Assembly (NCBI GenBank): GCA_022495005.1
Contig: JAGYXB010001100.1
Span: forward strand, 1,674,001-1,738,000
Source of the DNA: Rhyacophila brunnea
Taxonomy: Eukaryota; Arthropoda; Insecta; Trichoptera; Rhyacophilidae
DNA length: 64,000 nucleotides
Direction: 5' to 3'
The notes under the pieces were generated by a model. The model was not told the origin of the DNA. It did no database searches and was given only the letters and a program-made list of their open reading frames with translations. Position numbers and translations under genes: made by a program. Positions 48,601-60,600 of the stretch are shown here, one piece after another (position 1 is the stretch's first letter; each line of letters opens with the position of its first letter).

Positions 48601-51600
48601 CAGAATAAAAAAATAACAATATGAATTAATAATGTTTCTATTTTCTCACGATTATATCCTATGCCTTTGTGCGTTTTACCAGGACGTAGAGCGTAAAATT
48701 GTATACATTTTGGCATTTAAAACAGAAAAACAGCGAAAACTGAAATAATGCATTCTGTCAGTATACCCTCGATATAAAGTTAGCGGTAATTATTTTTAGT
48801 TAATTTAGTAGAACATAATATGGTTAACTATGTAGTGTTTAAATTTGGTAGCCATACTGAAAAGCAACATGATGGTATAACTTTCATAGTTAAGTTAATA
48901 ATAATAAAATTGATGTTCTAATGTGCGTTATAATAATAATGTCATTGGTTATACGCAAGAAACACGACTTCATTTTGTCGAACAATAGCCACTATCTTTA
49001 TATTATTACTTATTACTCTGAGCTTGGCGTATTTTATATTGATCGATAGAAGCTTATCATTAATAACCATTTTTGTTTTGTTTTGTATAATATTTATATT
49101 AATCTACAAATTCAAGAAATGTTCTAACTTTGTGTCTTAGTTCTCTCATATATAGGCATTTTAGCATAGGGGTTTTTAAAAAAAAAGTAGGTATGTACCT
49201 ATTGCATTTCATCTGGTTTATCCATTGATATACTAGGTACTAGATGAGCAGTTCCCATACAAGTGTCATTTTAAAAATGTACCACAAAAGATATTCTATC
49301 CTTGTAGGTATAATGCGTTAAGACCGTTAACATGGATTCCCGAATTTCACCCGTATTGCCCTGGCTGTAAAACTAAATTTGCGTTCTTGGAATAGTGAAC
49401 CTAAGGGTGGCTGCAACGCAAAACAGACAGAGCAAGTCGTCATGCGCTGACTATTAGTTAGAGTAAGATGCAAGCTAGATCAGCAAGCTAGCTCAGTAAG
49501 TTTTAACAAAGGCCGAGTCGCTGAAAATCGGGCGTCAATTTAAGAAGCATATGATTCATCCAGTAGTAAATCAATGGGTTTATCAGCAAAATCGTTGATA
49601 AAATAATAATATCACAAAATATGATCACATCCTTCAAGAAGACGTGTTTTTGTAGACAAAAACCACAATTTGTAGCATCTGCCGCCAGCTGCTGTCGCAC
49701 TCATATTTCATACTATCAAATTTGCGTATACTTACTTTAGGGCCGGCCCACACGCGCCGCAAATTCGCTACAAAAACATAGCAACGTGCGGTGTCTTGTG
49801 GCAAAATTCGGCTGTGCATCGCAATAACAGAAGCTGTTATAACATAATTAGCAGCTTTTGCCTGAATCAAAGTAAACAAGAACATTATAATATTCATTTT
49901 ATTCTGCAAACGTAAGAAATAGGCGTCTGGGGGTCCAAGGGTTAGTCACCTATCCTAGACCGGGGGTTCCCAACTTAAGGTGCGACAAAGTCGGAAAATA
50001 TGTAGGTACAGTACCTGCACAAATGAATGGAAGACATAACGGTAGAATTATAAAAATTTCAAATGAAAAGTAATAAGAAAAGTCTGCTACGTGATGATTT
50101 ATTTTAAGGCAAGTTTCATCCCAATCTGGTTCTGTATGACCTTGCCGTAGGACCTTGACAGCTGATGGTCTCTCCATCCGCCCCTTGTCACAATCTCGCT
50201 GTTTCCGCCATTTCAATGCGTAATAGATATTCTGTTAAGTTGGCAGACATGTCAGTCTGGCGAAACAATAATATCACTTTACACGAGGTTTTCACGTTCA
50301 ACGGTGCATGGGGATTATTGTACCTTTATAAAAGAATACATACAGTGAAAGACGTAAGTTTATTTTGAGTGAAAATGACACTATTCGCTAAATTGTACGT
50401 ATACAGTTCGCCGAGTACTTACTCGCCGTAAACAGGCGGCAGGTATACGATTGAGACCAAATGACGTGTTATTCGTAGAGCATTTGACCGAATGATAATC
50501 TTGTACGCACAAGCGTTTTTTAGATACATTGATAGAGTTTGTGTAAGGTTGCCAACTTTATGAGACATTTAAATTTATGAGACTACGTTCTTCCTCCCAA
50601 AAATATTCCTCACCGTCAGGTTTTTCACCCAAAATGTACTATTTGGATAAATCCAGACGTCGTCATGGATAGAGTTGGGTTTCGGGAATTTCCCGACGGG
50701 AATTCTCGAGAAATTTTTGAGATTTTCCATCCCGAATCTCGAGAATTGAAATTTTTAACATTTCGGGAAATCCCGGATCTCGAGAATCTTTTCTCAGGAT
50801 TCTTTATTATCAAATATTAATTGAAAAAACGATTTTCTATATGAAAAAAGTGGATAGAAAACACAAAACGTTCAAATCTTGATCAAAGTTGATCGGAGCA
50901 TTTAACAGCATTTAAGCCAACGTCGACTCAAAATGAGCGCAATTTTTGAAACATCAGGGAATTTTGTGTCAAAAGCGTTTGCGATTGTCAGACGCAGCGA
51001 TTGATAGTCTGTATTTTGAAATTCTATTTTGATAAGTAATGTTTGGAATTATTTTTGTTTTCCTACTTTTATTTTGTTTTGTCTTCTTACATAAATAAAA
51101 GAAATCATATTTTTTGGAATTTGTATGTTGTTACTGATTTTAGGATTTTTACAGGTTTTTTTTTAAATTTCCTGATTTCTCGAGAATTCTCAAGAATTCT
51201 TTTCCGGAAATACCGAATCTCGAGAATTCAAAATTTCAAAATTTCGGGAAAACCCTAATCTCGAGATTGAGATTTCCTCGGAAAATACCCAACTCCAGTC
51301 ATGGATAATAATTAATGATATATTGCAAATTCAACTAATCTGAAAAGTGTATGATACATTATTTAGTCTCTCTCCCTGTTTCCCATCATAGGTACTACGT
51401 AACGATCGCAAAACTGACCAAAAATCTGCATGACTCTTGTTTCGGACCTATCTGTAACTAATCATAACTAAATATGGTACATACATATTCTTAACTTTGA
51501 ACTTTATACTCACTGTGTGATAATAAATGTTACCTATTAGTGGATTAAAATATATGCACTTTATTATAAATTAATATTGTTTTTAATACGCGCAAACCGA

Positions 51601-54600
51601 TAATAATTAAATCGGTAGCTTAAGCAGTAAAGCTCACCCGCCTGGATTGAGATGGATGTGTAGCAATTATAACACTCAGCATTATGTATGTTTTGTTGTC
51701 AAAACAAAACAATACAGCGATAATGATTGTCAGCATTTCACCAATCATAAGTAGACCAGTAGGTTTGGTATGATTTGTTAATTGCGACAATATCAATAAA
51801 AATTGGAAGGACAATCCATGAATCCTCACTCACTCATCGAGTCCGTCATGCGACGCACTACTATTGCCACGATCCCGTCACACGACGTAGTCAATCGACG
51901 TTCCACTCGAGTCAAGTCTCAATTCAAATATAATCAATCCTTCGATCACATCGATTTCACCAGTACATCCAAACCCGCGATTATAATCTCACGCTGTTCA
52001 TCTTTATTATATTTATTTATTCTTGTAACCGACAAATAAATACTCTCCTCCCAACATCCAAGCAACAACGACCCTTCACATCCACCTCATCATTCCCCAA
52101 ATATGTATGTTCATTCATATCCCGTTCGGTATAATTTTATATTCTGGATTTTTACAACGTTTTTATTAACTCGTATTCTTATTTGTCCGGTGGTTGTTTA
52201 TCCAGTACAAATCTTGCAATCGATTTTTAACTAACTTCCCGACTAGCTAGACATTTGAAACTTTTAGAATATATCAGAACACGATGTCAATGCATTCTTT
52301 TAATACTTTTAGCCATCTTTAAGTAGAATTGAATTAATTTTCAGTTAATAAGGTTTTGTATGAAAAGTTGTTTCGGAAGAAATCCGTAATCCAATCCACT
52401 ATTATTGGTTGCTAAGTTGGTGGACCTAGCAACAAAATTATTAATATATACGTGCGTTGCCATGGAAATCAAAATGTATTCTGTATTTGTTTGTTTGTTT
52501 TTTATTTACTTCATATCAAGTACAAGTTGGAACATATTGAGCATAATATAGATAACTATCTTAGAAATAGAGAACATCATTTGTTTATTCTCACAAGGTG
52601 CAGAACCAACCTGCCACTGGTAATGCCAATTGGGTGGGCGACAGTGTTGCCATATTTTTTTATGCTGATTATAGTACAAAGGCGTAAAAATTATAGTATT
52701 TATGAAAAATATATAGTACAGGAACATTTTTCGTCTTGAATTCTTTAAAATTATAGTATTTTGATATATTTCGCGTAAAATTATAGTATTTTACATTTTT
52801 CGCGAAATCAAAATTATAGTATTGTACTATAATTATAGTACGGTTGGCATCAATGGTGGGCGATAACTATGTTCAACGAAATTGCTTCGGGTGTTGATAT
52901 ATTCCACCTACGAGAGGATGAGTTTATGTGGACGTTGTTTAATAAATTATTAAAATAGGGTCTGCTTAACTCATCCGGTGTACTTCCTTGTACCTATCTA
53001 ATTTATCTACTGATCCATCTCTTTTTTTATGTAATACTGTTTTATATTTCTTTGTTTCTAAATGTCATGTTGTGAACGTCTTAAACTTATAATTTGTAAT
53101 GTCCACAGTATGTTAAAAATAAATAATTGAAATAATAATTGAACAGAAAATTTAAAAACGTTGTATATAAAAAGTTCTCTTTATCTTGTAATTATTTCTA
53201 ATATGCATGGTTTTGAGGTTGTTCCGATGTTCAATAATAGGCATTTATTGAAAAACAGTTTGAATGCTCTGTGTTACTTGCCTTCTACAACGTCTAGACG
53301 GGAAACCGCGTTGACTATGTAACAATTATTCCAACTGAGTAACTATCTCTCGGCATATGGCGCTGTAAACTGTGAAAACGTGCCGTTGTTAATGACATGG
53401 CGCCTGATTAAATAAATGTGCACAAAAGACCAACGGACTATCAATAAATTGCAGTAATAGTAATACTGAGATGAACGAATACATATTATATTACACTGTG
53501 CGTCTAATGTGGTGGCCATTTGCAAAAAAAAAAACAGTACTAATTTAACCCTCCCGCTGAGATGACAAGGAGAGAGCAATTTATTATTATTGCAACATCA
53601 CGATTGTCTGGTAAACAATCGAAGTGTCTTCTCTTCACATTACGCGATATAAACAAAAAAAAAACTTGTTCTAAGATGACGTTAGTTATACTAAACCAGC
53701 GCTTTCTAAACTTTTTCACGTCAAACTACTCAATTTTTTTTCATGGCACGCCAAATAATTATTATTGCCCGATTCAATGATTTTTGAAAACGTATTTAGT
53801 GTATTTTACTTTTTAAAAATTACCAGATACTATTCTTTATAAGTAATTTAATTGAAAGTTGATTCGTAATAGTACCTATAAGAAATAAGCATTTTTTATT
53901 TAACGAATAATTCAGAAGATTAGAGAATGCAACATTCTTTATTCAACATACATAAAGTGCCTACATTGGTCGGAATACGATGATTTTATTTTTAAAATAT
54001 CCAGGTATGTTTCTGATATGTGTAATATAATATTCGATAGGAATCGAGGAAAAAATGCGACTCTTTTTTTAGGTGTTTTTGCCAAGCAATTATTCCTTCC
54101 AAGCCAAGGCTTAAACCCCTAACACAGAACTAACAATAAGTGCAAATAACGCATTCGGCAATCGTATAATCTTCGTAATATGCGATAGAGTAAGATAGAA
54201 GACATACTAGAATAAAGGAGTTAAGTTTTAGAACGTCAAGCCGGTAAATATTTTAGATTGACGAATGCTCTTACGGAAAATAGTGTGAGTACGTGTTACT
54301 GTTTTACGAAATGTTAAATAAGTGGTAAATATTTTAAGATAATAAATATGGTTAACTATATTAATTGTGTTTAAGCAAAGCTAAGTTAAGCAAAGCTAAA
54401 GTTTAGCAATATTAAAATTTAAGTTCTATCTATTGCGCGTCATACGCCAAGAAAACAGCTTCATATAGTCGAACAATACCCTTTCTCTTTAGTAGTATTG
54501 CTCTGAGTTCCAAACTCAACAGTCTACAGTGAAAAACATTTTATATAATAATATGGTCGGTCAAGTATTGGATGCAATCAATATTACTAATTTTCTTAAT

Positions 54601-57600
54601 GACTCTTCTTCCCTAAAATAATCTGACGTTGTGCAAGTTGTTATACATGATTTTATGATTTTTTCGCGCCAACATAATTCCTCCGTTTGCCAAACGCAGA
54701 ACGCATGTCATAGTTTCGCCGCCGCTGTACCCACTATAAACACTTAAGTATGTGTCATACATAATTACAATATAAATAAGTAGGGAGGTAGGTACGTAAA
54801 CATAACCTTGCAGTTTTTGGTAACGTCCTCTTGAAAAATAAAAACGGTAATATTTTAAATTGCACACAAATATTTCGCGGATAATTATTGTGCTTGTTTG
54901 CATAACGGAATAGGGAGACACGACCAACGGGACATACATGGACGGACCATCTCATTTGTCAGAAATATAAAGTCAAGTACAGACCAACATACAGATATTT
55001 TTTTACAGTGGATTTATATGCGGCAGTTGGCAGAAGGGCCCGCGATGGCGAATCCGGTTGACGGTTTTTCAATGTGTGTTTGGGCCTATTAATTGTCCCC
55101 AGTCCCTAACTTGCCATTTTGGGAACACGAATTTCAATGTCACTTTCCCCCACGGATTGTTCGATATAACATTTTATGAATTTTTTGCAGCACTCGAAAT
55201 GGATTGGAATGCACCAGAGCGTGTCTCCGGTTCGTGAAATCCTCGAGAATCCTCTGTCTTATGAAAATGGCATTCCGGCTCGGAAATTATTATAATTGGT
55301 AATCATTACATTAATTTAATTTTTAAATATAGTAAGAAACTTGTCATGTCGTACATACCTATTTCAACGAACGATAATAAGATTTTGTGTTGTTTTGTTA
55401 GAGTTTTTATGCGATTTTAATATGACATAAATTCTGATCAATGAGAATTTTTTTACCATTCCATACAATTTGGGTTTAGTATTCCAGGAGATCTTCAATG
55501 TGTGGATATTGTATGATACTAATTATAAGATCGGACGCAAACGCCAAATAACTGTTATGCCTTTGTACGTTTTATCAGGACGTAGAGCGTAAAATTGTGT
55601 ACATTTTGGCATTTAAAACAGAAAAACAGCAAAAACTGAAATCATGCGTTCTGTCAGTATACCCTCGATATGTAGTAAGTAATAATTAAAGAAATATATA
55701 CTATATGTAAAAAAGGTATTTTTAGAATATATCATTCACCAGTTATTGGAAACAATCGGTTATCCCACACGAGGGATAATACAAAGTAGTAGAATTAGGA
55801 AACTACCCGGCTGAAAATAAAATTTTTGCATGGTGGCTTCGTTAAAAGATCTCGTACAATAGGCGTGATTTGTGAAAAAGGTCTTTATGGTGTTTGTTTA
55901 TCGGAACATTTAAAATATGTATTGCAAATGATTTTATTTCATTATTTTATTATAAATGAAACTGTTTTTATATAGCACAAATCCACTTTACTTTAAACAC
56001 TGAGCTGAGTAAAAGACTTTCTCATTGGTTCAAATCCATAAAATAAAATAAAACATTGTCCTTCCACCAAGAATTTGACTGTAAACCAATTTTTATATTG
56101 TAAACTGAAATTTGTATTTGGAATTGTTTTTATTATAAAAATGGTGATGCCATGAAAAAAATATACAATAGTTGTTCTAAACCTACCCAGTCACAAAACA
56201 TATATGAATCGGGTTATATTACACAACATCATTTTCATCCTAGAGCCAAAATGCAAAGTTACTCTACTTTGCATTACACTACTTTGCATTACACGAATGG
56301 TAAATATTCAGTATAAGAATACTGATGACGTTTATTAATTCATATAAGAATATGAATTAATAAACGTCATCTCTCAAAATAAAATACTGATATTATACCT
56401 ACTGATTATTTTGAAAAATATGACAGTAAACTTTTAATTTTGTTTTTTACACCTAGTACTGCAACGTCGTAATTTTTGGTAAAAACCGCGTATACATAAT
56501 TTCGGTACTGTTCGGTTATACGTAGGGATCCCGAGCTATTTTCGATACCTATGAATCCCGGGATTGATAAACATAATCCCGGGATTGTTTTTTTTATCAA
56601 TTTGTATGGAAAATAAAATAAAAGCGAAAATATAACAGAAAAAATACTTTTAATAAAAAATAACTACATTAGAAATAAACTGAGTTTGAATGAAGTTTGA
56701 TTTATACCCATGTGTAGGTAGCCGATTCATTTTATTTTTTTCACATAAATTATTAAAAATGAGAAAGATTGGAAAAAAACAATGCTTCGCACTTTTAACA
56801 AAGTAATTCCTCCATGATATCATACGTTTTACGGCAGTTTCATATTTGGCTGACTAATTAGATTTATGAAGCGGAAAGGCCATAAATACGCCATGATTAT
56901 TTGCTTTACTATTTTAAATCTCGCTAATCCATTCATTATGTCTTTACTATTAGAAACAGCAATCTCGTATTAAATTCACATTATTATTTATATTACAATA
57001 TTATTTACTCCATTAAGCTTGTGTATTTCCAAGATTGAACATTTACAATATTAACAATAAATGTCTTAAATAGAATGAATTAAGTATACTAGATTTATTT
57101 TTGATCGATTTTATCAATGCTATTTGTAAATATAAAATTTTTATATAAACAATGGAAAAAAATGCCAATCCCGGGATCCCGGGATTGTCAAATTGTAATC
57201 CCGAAATCCCGGGATCAGAATTTTGGCTCGGGATTGGATTCCCTAGTTATACGGAATACAGCAGGAAACGCATTTTGAAAATACCCGATATACTGGATTA
57301 TTTGTTAGTTTGGGTTAGTTTATGTTAGGTTAGGTTTGGTTTGGTTAGGTTAACTTAACAAATAATCCAGTTTATCGGCTATTTTCAAATGTGTTTTCCG
57401 CTGTATTCCGTATAACCGAACAGTACCATAATTTCTTTTTAATTTATTTGTATAATCCTAAGTCAAAGGAATACAACGAGCATTGTACTCTACTTTCCAC
57501 ATCTCAGAATGCAAAGAAATGCACGGTGAATTAATCCGACTGCAATGATCACCCGTTACATGACAAAGCCATATAAGAATGAAAGAATGCACGTAGAGAT

Positions 57601-60600
57601 ATAAAACTCGTCCGATCAGTAACCTGCCGCCTTTTGATTAGCATTGTAATAAATACAGATGATTATCGCGAACTATTAATAATACATTAATGATGTACAG
57701 TTTTAGATATTCTTGTACCACTTAAAGTTATCAGTTTATTCGACACTCTGATCATTATTATTAAAGTTAACGGACTCAATTGGTCATGCCATTAAATTGG
57801 TTCTTGAATTGATTACAAGATTTCCCGTAACTCGAGTCGGTAGAGGTATGTATATATTATACGAGTGTATATATATGTAGTGATACCTACATTTTGGGCG
57901 TCCTCTGAAAATAAATAAAAACCGGCGTTCGTTAGCTACAACATCTCGTCACCTCAATATTACAATTAGATAACTTGATTTTCGCTGTTTTTGAGATAGC
58001 TATTGAATATGATTCTACATTTCCTCCTCTACAAAATGATAAAACTAGGTAAGTCAGAGGTTAATGGTATGTAATTAAATGTATTAATTTTGTGTTTGAA
58101 AATATTAGAAGACTTTAAAGCCATAAATGCATTAAATAAATAATATAATATATCTACAATATTTTTTCATACAATTGGACATTATTTAATTGTTCCCATT
58201 AAGACAAGCACAATTTTTCATTTTTATTTTAAATAACATTTATGCCAAGATTTCTGTTAATCAAGTAAAGTTGTCATTTCATTTTCCCAACAATGGCAAA
58301 ATCAGAGTTATCGAGTAGTCGTATTGAGGCGACGATCTATATTGTTAAGTTTTATCTTTATATGTACAGAATTGTAATACAAATTACTAGCCTACAGCGA
58401 GGCTGTTCAATTCCGAGAAGGCAGGCGTTACCATCATCTTATGCAGCTATTATATAACACAACGTCATTCGTACCCGGCGTGTTTTTATACGTTCTCAAC
58501 AATGGAAGAACATAGGTATGTTGGCAGCATGACCCAAACATCTAAAAAGTGCCCCCCGGCTAGGATCTTTGGTGGCCCCCCTACCTATCACTGTGATGCT
58601 CTACAGTAGCGTTTCCTAAATTCTACGCTTGAGTTATCATTTAATTATATGAATCATCATATCACATAAAATTGCATCGCAAACCCATATATTTTAACAT
58701 GTTGATATTCCTAAAGTAAAATAGCGGCGCAGGCGACTGTTTTTACTATTGTAGGAAATTTATGATCCGTGTTTATCTCACTTAGGTGGTCAACCCGCCA
58801 TGCTGGGTCCTCCTTATGACCGGGCCCCAAAGCTAGATCTCTGTCACCCCCCCCTTGTGGGTGCCATGGTTAGGAGCATACGCAACACTCTAAGAACTGT
58901 ACTATGCACGATGGTTTTGAATACCTACACAACTATTATCGTGATGTGTCATAGCAAACTTGAAGCGCCTAGTCTCAAAAGCCCCTAAAACGGTTTTTGA
59001 AAATTTTTGGGTTAGATATGTATTTAGATGGATATTTTTGTTACCTATATGATGGCCAAAGATTGAACTTTAAAAAACGTCAAAAACCGTCAATACGTAT
59101 GATCAAAAATTAGGGTAAATTTCAAAACCTGCTAAAATGTTTGGGTGTGCTTTTCAAATACCCCTAAAATGAAAAGCCAAAATACTCCTTAGAATGTAAC
59201 GAATTAAAAAATAAATACATAAAGTTCACAGATTGAATACATATGATTTTCTCACATTTTTCTCAAAACTACGTTTTATCGTTTTAGGGGCTTTTGAAAC
59301 TAGGCACTAACCAAATGTACAGGAATCAACAAATCCTACCTTGTTTAACGGAGACGTATCTGGAATTGAGGGCAGCAATGAAGGAAGCCTGTGGCAGCGA
59401 ATCCTCGAGGGAGAAGAGCTCGTCCTTGGTGACAGTCTGGGAGCGGGTCTTCAGCACTGCCTTGGAGCCGATTGGGGAGAGGTATGCTCCGGCAGAGTCA
59501 CGGAGGGCGAGCTGATAGAACAATATTCAGTTATTAAAATAACATCGCTATCGTCGTATTAATAAACATAACCACAATTGTAACCATATGAAAGTATTCA
59601 AGACGTTACTTATTGTTGTATGGTTATTTTTAGTGGAATTTGATTCACTTTCTTTAAATAACGTAGGGTTGACGAACAGGGCAGAGGAGCATAATGGCTA
59701 AATTACACGAAACGCCGATCACCAATCATAAATAACTATCACACATAACGATTCAGATCATCGCGGCACATATTTTGGTCAGCCTACATACAGCCTTTGG
59801 TAGCCTTAATGCCTACAATAAACATTAATATTTTCTCATGTGAAATATCACCGTAACCTAATAATTGGCGATTATTAGTACTTCAACAAGTTGAATTATT
59901 TTAATACAAAGTCTGCTGTTAATTCTACGATACTTGAGTTATTTATGTCGACAGCTGTTTCGGGTTATGAACTCATCCTCAGAGCAACATTAAGATAACT
60001 GATTTCCTGAACTTAAAACTAAATAATCATTGTAGCTAACAAGACATTTCGCCCACCAGTGGCTTAGTTGCATGCATTTTGTTTATGTATTTTACTAGAA
60101 AGATACCTATTTATTTTACTATTAAATTGGTTCACATCTACTTTCCCATTACCACTATAACGGAACTCTACCACGTAAACGCAAAACCAATTAATAATTA
60201 AGTTAATTATTTAATGTATTTTTTATCCATATTGTCAAACAATAAATTACGTCCGAGCGACAGCTATAAAACCAGATACCCTATGACAGACCACAGACCT
60301 TGTGGTGGTATTTGCCATGGTGTTATGCAGCAATCGTTGGCCTCTATTACTGAGTCTAGTATGGTAACAATATAAACATTTTGAACAGACAGGTTTAATA
60401 GGCATTTTTATGATGCAGATCATCGGGGCAGACTGTCATCGGGAAACTCATCGGCAATTTGAGTAAAAGCAAGTGAGTAATGGCCAATAATAGTCATAAC
60501 ACAAAAGAAAAGACCAACCTGTCCGGAGTGGTACTCCGCGCTGAAGAGACAGTCGTTTCCGCACTTGTCTGCGAGCTTTCCACCAGAGCTGAGGTACTTG

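Larger units (their letters stand above)
52170..53195 (-). repeat. Interspersed repeat R, copy 3, interrupted
   Basis: It is inverse to copies 1 and 2. Their sequence is present from about 52190 to 52480 and again from about 53130 to 53195, with a LINE 3' end between. Confidence 0.8.

Noticed and set aside
51803..52080. Possible LTR or retrotransposon 3' end
   Set aside because: An AATAAA and a 78-codon frame are present, but no matching second LTR, primer-binding site or polypurine tract was found.
59294..59562. Plus-strand frames opposite the fascin exon at 59340-59511
   Set aside because: Antisense shadows; the minus strand matches fascin in phase.
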